Part shown: in pieces, positions 1 to 7,625 of the stretch
Layout: each line of letters starts with the position of its first letter
Position numbering within the stretch: the stretch's first letter is position 1
Assembly: GCA_020629995.1 (NCBI GenBank)
Contig: JAHDCH010000019.1
Location: 1,372-18,143, forward strand
Reading direction: 5' to 3'
Length of the DNA: 16,772 nucleotides
Source: Pseudaestuariivita sp.
GTDB lineage: Bacteria; Pseudomonadota; Alphaproteobacteria; Rhodobacterales; Rhodobacteraceae
The notes under the pieces: generated by a model
The model's database searches: none
Seen by the model: the letters and a program-made list of their open reading frames with translations, nothing else
What the model was told of the DNA's origin: nothing
Made by a program: the position numbers and the translations under genes

Positions 1-1673
1 AACTGCATGAACATCTCGGACACGGGCAGGTTGATGCCCATCAGACGGTGGCGGCGATAGGTCTTGCCGGTCAGGCCGCCCGTCGATTGCGCCATGATCG
101 CCGTGTGATCGGTGGGATCGGCCGGGTTTGTTACCAGCGGCATGTGGCAGCCCTGACAGGTGTTGCCGTTGTTCATCTCGGTCGCGAAGTCCGAGTTGAG
201 CCATTCCAGATAGGTCGCCTGCTCGTAGCCCAGCGCCACGCAGGGATCGAGCACCGGGTTCCCCACCAGCTTGCCGTTCAGCATGCGCGAATTTTCCATG
301 CTGAACGTCGTGGCGCTGGCATCGCAGGCCTCGGGGCGTTCATAGTTGGGATAGGGCTCGGGCCGGCCACTGGCGACAGCGGTCTGGTTCGCGATGTCGG
401 GCAATTCGCCGCCGGGGACATAGGACGCGGGAATCTGCGGCACGATCAGCACATGGCATGACCCGCATAGCACCGATTGCTGCAGGTAGCTGACGTTGTC
501 GTCAGTTGCGGGATCGGTGACCGCCTGATTGATGGCGGTGGCCAGTGTCAGCTTGTCATTGTCCTGCATCGGTTCGCTGTCCAGCGAGGCAAGCGGATCG
601 GGCGCCATGATGTTGTTCATGTCGTACTGGAAGGTCGCGGTGAATTCATATTCCAGCGGCCAGTCGTTGTCGGTTTGCCGTTCGTGCACCTGATAGGTGT
701 CGCGCGGGCCGTAAAAGACCTGAAAGTCGGTGCCGTTCCACGCGCCTTCGCCGTCCTCGGGGCCGATGCGGTGGCACGTCTCGCACGAGACACCATCGCG
801 GGCGAGGCTCCCGTATTTGGCAAAGTGTTCCTGGTGCGTGGCGACAGACATGTTTTCGAATTGCGCGTCACAATCGCCGGTAAAGGGATAGGCTTTGCCC
901 GCGCCCAGATCGCCGATCGTGCCGGGGATGGTGGCATAGAACATGTCGGTACAGAACTTGGCCGAAGCACCCGTGTCGGCCTTGAGCTGGCGCTCGCCCA
1001 TCTCGCCGTGACAGCTAAAGCAGACATCCTGCACGACGGCGGGGTCGGCGTGCTGGTGCACGGATGTCTCGGTCTCGATCTGGGCCTGCCAGATCGGGTC
1101 GCGGGTGGCGAGGCGCATGATCGTCGCGCTCCAGTCGCCGTATTGCGACCAGTTGGCCAGCCATTGGTCGTGGCCGTCCGGCGCTGGCGTTTCGTTCTGT
1201 TTGGACACGTACATCATCTGCGGCAGCCCGCCGCCTTCGACAAACAGCGCGCTGTCATGGCAGGCCTGGCAAAACTGCGCTGTCGAAAACTCGCCCGTGG
1301 GGCAGGTGATCGGATAGCTGCCCGGCGCGCTGGTCGTGATGTCGGCGCTGCAATTTGCGCTGCCCGGGTGGACTTCGCGCGCGACCAGTTCAAGCGAGGT
1401 GTCGCCGGCCCGTTGGGGCGGGAACCAGACCACCTGATCCTTGCCCAACACCGGCAAGTCCAGCCCGTATGTTTCGTTGTAGAACCGGACAAAGGCGCGC
1501 GCCTCTTCGCTGCCGTCTGCGTGCGGCTGGCTGGGCGTGTCGCCCAGCTGGAACACCGGCGGCGGAACCGTCAGGCCGTCGTTCGCAGGCGACGCCTCTT
1601 GCGCCTGTGTCATCACGGGAAACGCGCCTAGGCTGGCACACAAAAGGGCTCGAAGGGCTGTCGGGTGGGTCAT
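1..1673 (-). CDS. Secreted multiheme cytochrome c, partial (C-terminus beyond left edge)
   Basis: The reading frame is open from an ATG at 1673 to the window edge, giving 557 residues with no stop. Five CXXCH haem c attachment motifs are visible at about residues 135 (CQACH), 218 (CFSCH), 297 (CETCH), 403 (CGSCH) and 506 (CQGCH), so the protein should bind at least five haems. An N-terminal hydrophobic stretch ending near 'VMTQAQEA' looks like a Sec signal peptide, which fits periplasmic haem attachment. Other cysteines (108/124, 241/268, 450/478) could form disulfides. The start overlaps the stop of the lodB-like gene by four bases (ATGA), so the two are translationally coupled. From context I infer that it takes electrons from, or serves, the LodA-like quinoprotein. 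I cannot assign it to a named multiheme family, and haems may be missing from view at the cut end. Confidence 0.9.
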   Translation of the reverse strand, partial: MTHPTALRALLCASLGAFPVMTQAQEASPANDGLTVPPPVFQLGDTPSQPHADGSEEARAFVRFYNETYGLDLPVLGKDQVVWFPPQRAGDTSLELVAREVHPGSANCSADITTSAPGSYPITCPTGEFSTAQFCQACHDSALFVEGGGLPQMMYVSKQNETPAPDGHDQWLANWSQYGDWSATIMRLATRDPIWQAQIETETSVHQHADPAVVQDVCFSCHGEMGERQLKADTGASAKFCTDMFYATIPGTIGDLGAGKAYPFTGDCDAQFENMSVATHQEHFAKYGSLARDGVSCETCHRIGPEDGEGAWNGTDFQVFYGPRDTYQVHERQTDNDWPLEYEFTATFQYDMNNIMAPDPLASLDSEPMQDNDKLTLATAINQAVTDPATDDNVSYLQQSVLCGSCHVLIVPQIPASYVPGGELPDIANQTAVASGRPEPYPNYERPEACDASATTFSMENSRMLNGKLVGNPVLDPCVALGYEQATYLEWLNSDFATEMNNGNTCQGCHMPLVTNPADPTDHTAIMAQSTGGLTGKTYRRHRLMGINLPVSEMFMQ

Positions 1674-2839
1674 GTGGCGTCCGTTGCGATTTCGGGCTGA
1701 AGTTTGGGCTCGGAGACGTGGCGGCGCGTCCAGAACGGGTATCCCGCCCAGCGGCGTTCCTGTGCATAGATCCTGGCGTGCTGGCCTTGGTAATCGGCCC
1801 AGTGCCGGGTCAGCTCCATGTCGTAGCGGTGCATCAATCCCGGGGCTATGTCCGGGTTGAGCAATGCGTATTGCAGCGTATGTGCGGCCATGCCGCCGGT
1901 GATCAGCGCGCGTTCGATGCCCTGCGATGACAGCGGGTCATAGGCCTGCGCCGCATCGCCGACTGTCAGGAAACCCGCTGCGGTGCGCAGGCTCGCCCGG
2001 CCCTGGCCGGCCGGCGCGCCCGCGACCTTGCCGGTGGGTCCGTATCTGTGCGCCACAAGCGTCTCGCGCATGAGGGTCGTCTCGCCCAGCAGCGCGATAA
2101 GGCCTTCGGAGGTGACACCCTGCCGTGCCGCGGACGACCCCCTGTCGGCATGCAGCACGACGGCGCGCGTGGACCGCGCACCCGGCGCACCCGGCAAGCA
2201 GCTGCTGTACCACCACCCGTACGAACACGCTTCGACCCGGGTATAGCCATCCCTGTCGGTCGGGTTCTGGGTCACAAAGCCAAGGCTGTGAGCAAACAGC
2301 GGATCGGTCTCTTCCCTCAGATAGCCCAGATACCGCCCAAGCGCGCCAGCACGTCCCGTTGCGTCCACGACGTAGGCTGCGGTGACTTCGCTCTGGTCAT
2401 TCAGCGTCACCTGCCACTGGTTGCCAACGCGGCACAGCTGGTTCACGACCTTGCCGGTATGAACATCTGCGCCTTGCGCGCGGGCGGCGTCTTGCAACGC
2501 TCGATCCAGGCCCGCGCGATTGACGCACAGCCCCAGACCGTATGGCCCAAAGAAGGCATCCTGCAACCCGGCCTGCGGCGCACCCCAGACAGACAGATGC
2601 CCCCGCGCGGGCGCGGCCCATTCCGGCAGGGCTGCGCGCGACAGTTCGGGCAGGAACCTGCGCAGCGTCTGGCTTGCCATCGGAGACAGCGTTTCGCCCC
2701 AGGCCTTTCCGGGCTGGCGGCGGCGTTCAATCACCAGGACCGTGTGACCGGCCTGCGCAAGCCCGATCGCCGTGGCCGCGCCCGCCGGGCCGCCCCCGGC
2801 AATCAGGACGTCATAATCAGGATTCGGCATCGTCTGCAT
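1670..2839 (-). CDS. LodB-like FAD-dependent oxidoreductase (quinone cofactor maturase)
   Basis: This is a 389-residue flavoprotein of the tryptophan-halogenase/LodB type. The N-terminus has the dinucleotide-binding GGGPAG at residues 15-20, followed by an ERR segment closing the Rossmann fold. Other family marks are GETLSP (49-53 region), VVDATGR (157-163), GWWY (208-211) and the FAD-contacting GDAAQAYDPLSSQG (294-307). In characterised pairs, LodB/GoxB hydroxylates or helps modify a Trp in the partner LodA/GoxA during CTQ formation in the cytoplasm. Here the gene follows and overlaps the lodA-like gene (23 bases if the 2839 ATG is used, 14 if the 2830 ATG is used), and it overlaps the cytochrome gene by four bases. 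Neither start has a strong Shine-Dalgarno sequence, so translation probably depends on coupling to the upstream gene. A role as an independent monooxygenase cannot be excluded. Confidence 0.85.
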   Translation of the reverse strand: MQTMPNPDYDVLIAGGGPAGAATAIGLAQAGHTVLVIERRRQPGKAWGETLSPMASQTLRRFLPELSRAALPEWAAPARGHLSVWGAPQAGLQDAFFGPYGLGLCVNRAGLDRALQDAARAQGADVHTGKVVNQLCRVGNQWQVTLNDQSEVTAAYVVDATGRAGALGRYLGYLREETDPLFAHSLGFVTQNPTDRDGYTRVEACSYGWWYSSCLPGAPGARSTRAVVLHADRGSSAARQGVTSEGLIALLGETTLMRETLVAHRYGPTGKVAGAPAGQGRASLRTAAGFLTVGDAAQAYDPLSSQGIERALITGGMAAHTLQYALLNPDIAPGLMHRYDMELTRHWADYQGQHARIYAQERRWAGYPFWTRRHVSEPKLQPEIATDAT

Positions 2840-5060
2840 CGCAGTGCTGTGGCGATGGCGTTGCGGGGGCCGAGTTCAGCACCGGGTTGCGCTCGTACTC
2901 GTGGTAGGCGACGGCGTTGCGCACGGTGATGACGTTGCCATCCGCGTCGCGCTGCGGCAGCACCATGCCCAGCTTGTCCCAGGCATAGACCATCTGGTTG
3001 TAGCCGTCCGATTCCGACAACGGCTGGCCCTGATCATCATAGCCGCGGAACCATTCGCGGTAGGTGCGTGCGCCGGCGTCATAGTTGACTGTCCCGCCCT
3101 CGGCAGGGCCGGTGGGCGCGCCATCGGGGAAGAATTCGAACACGATGTCGGGACGCTGCACAGGCCACCACGCCACGTTGCAGGACCAGTAATCGCCCTG
3201 CCAGGGGCTGGACATGAACGCGGCAACAGACCCCGGCACGGTGCCTTCGGCCACACGGAACGCTTCGGCAAAGAACGAGCGGTAGCAGATGAGGTACGGA
3301 AACTCGATCCCCGGGTGAAACCCGCCACCAATCGTCGGCTCAAGCGCGGCGACGTCCATCGCCATCGGCTGTTCGCCGGGCGGCAGATCCTCGAGCTGGA
3401 CAGGCGCGGGCGGTGTTGTACCGCTGCCGCCCGAGACGATGAAATCGCCGTTGGCCCAGTTCTGCAGATGCGCCAGCGCGTTGGCCGTGAGGCTCAGATA
3501 CTGGTTGGGCAAATCGTGGCCCAGCTGCTGGTTCTGAAGCGGCTTGCCCGCCGTGCCCCACAGCTTGGGCATCTTGTTGCCCCGGGCCGTCCGGTTGGCG
3601 GCAAGGTCCGACGGTGACGGGGCCGACACGGGCGGCGGATCGGTCGGCAGCGTGTCGATCAGCCGGGGAAAGCCCGCAACCTGCTGTTGCAGCGGCGTTT
3701 GCGGCGTCGGATAGCTGCGGTCTCGGTTGCCGGTATCGGCCTGGCGCATGATCTTGAAGATCTGCTGACGTGTGCGATAGGCGGCCGAGCCCGGATCGCT
3801 GTTGGTGTCGATGAAGCGCTGGATATTGGCCGAGCTGAGCAGGTTGCCCGCCTGTTTCGGTCCGTGGGCCAGGTTGCGGTTTTCGGGCGTCACGCCACCC
3901 GCTTCGGCGCTGACCCAGCCATAGTTCACCGCCCGGGCCAGCGGCGGGTAGACGTCGCGCCAGAACTCGGTCTGCTCGCCGTCGGCCAGGCTTGGATCCG
4001 CTTCGGGAAAGGCTTCGAACACGCGGTCTGCGATGCTGACCACGTGGTACATGTCGGGGGCGAACTTGGGCGGCGCAGTGACGATCCAGCCGCCCCGCCG
4101 CGCGTCGCGCAGGCCGTTCGGACGGGTGGAAAAGACGCGCCCGTCGGTCAGTGTGACCGTCACGTCGATCTCGCCGCCGCAGGTGTCGTCCCACCACCCG
4201 GGCACGTTGAAATAGGCGAACTGGTTGACCAGCGGATCATAGGCGTGCGGGTTGCCATCAAACGCGCTTGTGACGGGCGTGCCATTGGGCGGGTTGTGCG
4301 CTTCGGACGGGTTCGACAGGCAGATGTGCGGGGTTGTGACGCAGCCCGCCTTGCCCGGCCCGGCGATGAACAGCAGCCGCCCGTTGTCATCCACCTGAAT
4401 CCGCCCCAGCTCGATGCCTTCCTGCCGGGTGTAGGTCACATCGACCCAACCATCGGCGTCCGGCGTCACGGGCTCGCCAAAGTGCAAGTCGCCCGGCAGT
4501 TTCGAGGCGAAACCATCGGGGAAACATCCGCCGGTCAGCCGCGTCTCGGCGCCCTGGTCCGCGGACGACAGGGTCACCGGACCGGGATCAATGATCAGAT
4601 CACTGCGCGTGGCGGGGTCCCCCGTCTGGCCGGCAAGCGGCCCCTGGATGTTGGGATTGCGCATCTGGGTGCCGTCAAAAAGGTACGCCCCCTGAAAGGC
4701 AAAGTTCGCAGCCTTGAGGTTCTGGACATGCACCCGCCAGGTGATGTCGGAGACATTCGGATCCTGCGAGGTGATCTCGAAGGTTTCGCCGTTGGAATCC
4801 TGGGCATAGATGCGGAACCGTTGCGCCTGCCGTTTGAGATCCATGTTGGCGTCGCGGTAGGTGCCGCCGTTGGGTCCGGGGCCGTTTCCTGCAGCGGGGG
4901 AATTTGGGTTGCCAGGGTCGACGACAATGCCCGGCGCTTCGGGACCGATGTAGAAGTTTTGGTTCAGCTCAAGAGCGTCTTCCGACCCCTCTCCGCTGTT
5001 GCCCAGTCGCGCGATCCCGATGCCGGGATGCACGCGCAAGGTGGTGATGTCGATCGACAT
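2817..5060 (-). CDS. LodA/GoxA-family quinoprotein (CTQ-type amino acid oxidase or dehydrogenase homologue)
   Basis: The 747-residue product has the length and signatures of the LodA (L-lysine epsilon-oxidase) and GoxA (glycine oxidase) family. These include the N-terminal HPGIGIARLGNS at residues 11-22, GGGFHPGIE at about 578-586, PWQGDY at 619-624 with the candidate cofactor Trp620, and WWPVQRPD at 631-638. The family oxidises amino acids or amines with a cofactor made from cross-linked Cys and Trp. By recalled alignment the Cys should lie just before the GG of GGxFxPG; here that codon (3333-3335) is ACG, Thr576. Cys592 and Cys627 are the nearest cysteines. The ATG at 5060 is preferred over one 15 codons upstream because AGGGA lies about ten bases before it and the conserved domain starts at once. 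No signal peptide is visible. The substrate is unknown. It is preceded by a Tat-protein gene and followed by the lodB-like and cytochrome genes. Confidence 0.88.
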   Translation of the reverse strand: MSIDITTLRVHPGIGIARLGNSGEGSEDALELNQNFYIGPEAPGIVVDPGNPNSPAAGNGPGPNGGTYRDANMDLKRQAQRFRIYAQDSNGETFEITSQDPNVSDITWRVHVQNLKAANFAFQGAYLFDGTQMRNPNIQGPLAGQTGDPATRSDLIIDPGPVTLSSADQGAETRLTGGCFPDGFASKLPGDLHFGEPVTPDADGWVDVTYTRQEGIELGRIQVDDNGRLLFIAGPGKAGCVTTPHICLSNPSEAHNPPNGTPVTSAFDGNPHAYDPLVNQFAYFNVPGWWDDTCGGEIDVTVTLTDGRVFSTRPNGLRDARRGGWIVTAPPKFAPDMYHVVSIADRVFEAFPEADPSLADGEQTEFWRDVYPPLARAVNYGWVSAEAGGVTPENRNLAHGPKQAGNLLSSANIQRFIDTNSDPGSAAYRTRQQIFKIMRQADTGNRDRSYPTPQTPLQQQVAGFPRLIDTLPTDPPPVSAPSPSDLAANRTARGNKMPKLWGTAGKPLQNQQLGHDLPNQYLSLTANALAHLQNWANGDFIVSGGSGTTPPAPVQLEDLPPGEQPMAMDVAALEPTIGGGFHPGIEFPYLICYRSFFAEAFRVAEGTVPGSVAAFMSSPWQGDYWSCNVAWWPVQRPDIVFEFFPDGAPTGPAEGGTVNYDAGARTYREWFRGYDDQGQPLSESDGYNQMVYAWDKLGMVLPQRDADGNVITVRNAVAYHEYERNPVLNSAPATPSPQHCDADDAES

Positions 5061-5135
5061 TGCAGTTTCGTCCCTGGTGGCGCAGCGCGTGGATCGCGCC
5101 GTCATTCAGATTAGCGGGCCGCCCAAGGCCGCCCG

Positions 5136-5417
5136 CTACATGTCGGTTGCGCCGCGGATCTGCCACGGCGCATCACCCTGCGCGGCAATGCGCAGGCGAT
5201 TTCCCTTGTGTTCGATGATGCAGATTGTCTCGCCTGCCTTGCGGCGCGCCTCTGTGACGACAAATCCGCCACCGAATTGAGCCCGGATCGCCGGTGTCAT
5301 GCGGGCAATCGCGTCAGGCCCAAGAGGTTCGACGAAGTCAAGCGGTGCACTGTGGGCAGACGTGGCAACCGCGCCAAACCCGGCGCCGGCTGTAGCAAGA
5401 AAATCGCGGCGTTTCAT
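5136..5417 (-). CDS. Small Tat-exported protein of unknown function (redox operon leader gene)
   Basis: A 93-residue protein starts at the ATG at 5417, preceded by AGAGG. The N-terminus MKRRDFLATAGAG has a twin-arginine motif (KRRDFL) and a short hydrophobic stretch, with likely cleavage after about residue 24 (AHSA). The mature part is only about 70 residues, has one Cys (ETICIIEH) and no motif I recognise. A longer in-frame start at 5510 would bury the Tat motif internally, so it is rejected. The gene ends 75 bases before the lodA-like start on the same strand and is probably the first gene of that operon. Tat signals are used for folded, cofactor-bearing partners. One inference is that it escorts or docks the leaderless quinoprotein, or forms a small subunit. 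No function is claimed. Confidence 0.75.
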   Translation of the reverse strand: MKRRDFLATAGAGFGAVATSAHSAPLDFVEPLGPDAIARMTPAIRAQFGGGFVVTEARRKAGETICIIEHKGNRLRIAAQGDAPWQIRGATDM

Positions 5418-5799
5418 CAGCCTGCCTCTGCTTCCAAATGCGTGCGTCACAAGCCAAATAAACAAACGGCCAGATAAAAACCTTACTGCTTGTTTTGGAT
5501 ACAACGGCACAATTCATGCGCGAGTCAAAGAGAAAATTCGGACTTATCCTTGACGAAGTGCGTGAAAAAACTAGCGGGGCTTGGCCTGACACCAAAGTTT
5601 ACGTCAGCGCGCACTCACGTTAAGCCTCTGCTATTCCTGACATAATGCCCGCAAAAAGCTGTGCGCAAAGCGTTCACCCGGCAAGGCATTCCATACGTAC
5701 CGTTTCGGTTGAAATTTTTTGGATATCCGAATCTGAAGCGCAGAGTTTTAATAGCAGACCGATATGCGTCTCAAAAAAACAGGCCGAAAGGGTGAGGGA
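5418..5799. other. Intergenic region, 382 bases, AT-richer than its surroundings
   Basis: No convincing gene lies here. The short open frames in it lack a ribosome binding site, recognisable motifs and the codon use of the neighbours. The region carries poly-A/T runs (near 5475, 5567, 5715 and 5771) and a short GGATATCC palindrome next to a T6 run near 5713-5727. That palindrome is too weak to call a terminator for the upstream minus-strand OmpA-domain gene. The candidate promoter of the redox operon is listed separately. Confidence 0.6.
5499..5528 (-). promoter_or_regulatory. Candidate sigma-70-type promoter for the redox operon
   Basis: On the minus strand a TTGACT box (5528-5523) is followed, after an 18-base spacer, by TTGTAT (5504-5499). 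The -35 match is good and the -10 match is weak (three of six). It would place the transcript start near 5491 and leave about 75 bases of leader before the Tat-protein ATG at 5417. It sits in a locally AT-rich gap, as expected for a promoter, but is seen by eye only. Confidence 0.3.
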
Positions 5800-6339
5800 T
5801 CACATCGCGGCGCAGCGTTTCGCATAGATTGCCACCCGCCGGTGTTCGCGCGCATCTGGCGCAAAACCCGCAAGCAAGTTCGCCTCGCCCATCCCGATCA
5901 CTTCGGTCACGCGCGATCCGTCGGACATGTTTGCGCCAAGGTATTGCGCGATCATCTCGGCCCGCTTGCGCGACAGCTCAAGGTTCGCATCCGCAGGGCC
6001 CGAGCTGTCGGAATAGCCGACCAAGCGCAAGCAGGCGTCAGCCAGAACCGATGTTTCCAGAACGCGGACCAGCAAGGCAAGGCGCTGCGCCTCGCCCGAG
6101 TCGAGAGAGGTTCCGCTGGCAAAGAACACATGGCTTTCCCTCAGCGACTCCCACGAGACGGCAGGCGCCGATGGTTCAGGCGCTGCCGCTGCGGTATCCG
6201 CCGGTGCGTCGCACCCGATAGCCCTGACGCCGTACCTTTCGGACACCTCGCGACATTCCTCTGCCGTCAGCGCCTGGGCGGCACCGGACAGGCCTGCAAA
6301 GACCACGAAAGCTGCTGCAAAGAATACCGTGAATCGCAT
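5800..6339 (-). CDS. Periplasmic OmpA-domain (peptidoglycan-binding) protein
   Basis: A 179-residue protein starts at the ATG at 6339, chosen because a clean signal peptide (MRFTVFFAAAFVVFAG, cleavage near AAQA-LT) begins there. Longer in-frame starts give no such leader. After a low-complexity Ala/Pro linker (about 45-62), residues 68-175 form an OmpA C-terminal-type domain with VFFASGTS, LVGYSDSSG (D111), the LS..RA helix and IGMGE. In this family the Asp and Arg residues of the domain hold diaminopimelate of peptidoglycan. There is no beta-barrel, so it is a soluble periplasmic, wall-associated protein. It has exactly four cysteines (29, 43, 103, 176), matched in the OmpA-domain protein at 13725-14303. 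It is divergent from the glycan operon and lies upstream of the redox operon on the same strand. Confidence 0.85.
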   Translation of the reverse strand: MRFTVFFAAAFVVFAGLSGAAQALTAEECREVSERYGVRAIGCDAPADTAAAAPEPSAPAVSWESLRESHVFFASGTSLDSGEAQRLALLVRVLETSVLADACLRLVGYSDSSGPADANLELSRKRAEMIAQYLGANMSDGSRVTEVIGMGEANLLAGFAPDAREHRRVAIYAKRCAAM

Positions 6340-6485
6340 TGCTGTGCCCCATCTGAGTCCCAAAGGGTCTAACCCTGCACGAGCTAAGGAATGATGAATC
6401 CGAAAATTCGGGCAAGTTGTTCGGGATTCACGGATTATTAGATGCCGGTGTGCATGTGTTCCCCCAACGATCAAGGGATGGGCGC
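6340..6485. promoter_or_regulatory. Divergent intergenic region between OmpA-domain gene and glycan operon, with imperfect inverted repeat
   Basis: This 146-base gap must hold the promoters of both divergent genes. It contains an imperfect inverted repeat, GAATCCGAA (6396-6404) against TTCGGGATTC (6420-6429), differing by one bulged base. A nested short one, CCGAA-AA-TTCGG, sits at 6400-6411. Such symmetry could be a repressor or activator site. No strong -35/-10 pair was found by eye. Confidence 0.35.
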
Positions 6486-7622
6486 ATGGGACATTCAGCA
6501 CGCTTTGTATGGCTTGATACGTGCCGCCTAGTGGCGGGCGTGTCGATGGTGGGTCTTCACGCCACCGCGGACCCGCAGGGCCAGCCGTGGGCGGCGTACC
6601 CCGAATCGGACAGGATCTGGCCGATGCTGGTACGTGCGGTGATCTATACCGCCCGGACCGAGCTGTTCCTGATCATCTCGATCTTCCTTTTGCTGATGGC
6701 ACTGGACCGGCGGCCGCGCGGGTATGTACAGACGATGGCCGAACAGGCGCGCAGGCTGCTGGTGCCGTTCGCCTTTTGGGTCGTGTTCTATGCCTTTTAT
6801 TCGCTGATCAAAGCAGACGCCTTTGGCTATGCGCACGCGTGGTGGGACCGGCTATCGAATCCGTGGGAATGGGTCGGGTTCTTTGTGCTCGGCGACGTCA
6901 AGTACCACATGCATTTCATCCCCACGCTGTTCGGGCTTGTCCTGTTCTATCCGCTGTTCCGGATCTCGGTCGCACATCCGTGGACGGGGGTGATGATTCT
7001 GGCCTGCCTGATCGTGAAGCGCGAACTGGACGGCGCGCTGTATGCGACCTTTTGGGGCGAAGAGTGGCTGTCGTGGGCCATTCGGGCAGTCAAGGTGATG
7101 ACCTACCTTGGCTATGGCATGGTGGCCGGCGCGTTTCTGGGCCTTTGGATGCGGATGACCGGCGACGCGCGCGGCAAATGGGTGCCCTTGATCCTGTTCG
7201 GTGGCGCGATGCTGTTCGCGATCAAGCTGGTGGCGACCCTGAAAACCATCCAGACGGGCGCCTGGCCGCATGGCTATACCGCCGGGTACTGGGCAGATTT
7301 CCTGATGCCCGTGGCGCTGTTCGCCCTGTGCATGTTCCTGGGGCACAAGCACTGGCCGGTGATCCTGTCGCGCATCGCGCCGTATTCGTTCGGCATTTAC
7401 CTGTGCCACCCGATCTTTCTGGATATGGCCGAAATTGCGCTGCGCGACACGACGCTCAGCCCCATCGCCCAGATCGGGCTCAAGATTGGCTGGGCTTTGC
7501 CGACCACGGCGCTGTGTGTGCTGATCCTTTCCAAACTTCCACCGCTGGCCTGGACGGTTGGCATGGGGCCTCTGCCCCGCCTGCCCTTCGGCCTGCCGCG
7601 CAAGACCCGTCAGGAGTTGTAA
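6486..7622 (+). CDS. Membrane acyltransferase (acyltransferase 3 family), polysaccharide O-acylation
   Basis: A 378-residue, strongly hydrophobic protein with about ten predicted membrane segments. It opens with the family's typical first helix, WLDTCRLVAGVSMVGLHA (residues 9-26), in which Arg14 and His25 match the conserved Arg/His of acyltransferase-3 proteins such as OafA and OpgC. The segment SFGIYLCHP near the C-terminus is another usual family feature. The ATG at 6486 is chosen because AAGGGA lies about ten bases upstream and the domain begins directly; an upstream in-frame ATG at 6417 adds 23 atypical residues. The family moves acetyl, succinyl or similar groups onto glycans at the membrane. 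As first gene of a four-gene operon with a GT2 polymerase, it most likely decorates that polymer. The acyl group cannot be told from sequence. Confidence 0.85.
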   Translation: MGHSARFVWLDTCRLVAGVSMVGLHATADPQGQPWAAYPESDRIWPMLVRAVIYTARTELFLIISIFLLLMALDRRPRGYVQTMAEQARRLLVPFAFWVVFYAFYSLIKADAFGYAHAWWDRLSNPWEWVGFFVLGDVKYHMHFIPTLFGLVLFYPLFRISVAHPWTGVMILACLIVKRELDGALYATFWGEEWLSWAIRAVKVMTYLGYGMVAGAFLGLWMRMTGDARGKWVPLILFGGAMLFAIKLVATLKTIQTGAWPHGYTAGYWADFLMPVALFALCMFLGHKHWPVILSRIAPYSFGIYLCHPIFLDMAEIALRDTTLSPIAQIGLKIGWALPTTALCVLILSKLPPLAWTVGMGPLPRLPFGLPRKTRQEL

Positions 7623-7625
7623 ATC

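Noticed and set aside
477..1631. A 384-codon plus-strand open frame at the left end.
   Set aside because: It is antisense to the multiheme cytochrome, whose five CXXCH motifs and signal peptide prove the minus frame.
3687..5114. A 475-codon plus-strand open frame.
   Set aside because: It is antisense to the LodA-like gene, which has family motifs along its whole length. The antisense translation shows no fold or motif.
5713..5727. GGATATCC palindrome beside a T6 run, considered as a terminator for the OmpA-domain gene.
   Set aside because: The stem would be four base pairs with no loop, too weak to call.
5645..5827. A 60-codon plus-strand open frame in the AT-richer gap.
   Set aside because: It has no ribosome binding site, no motif, and runs into the OmpA-domain gene on the opposite strand.
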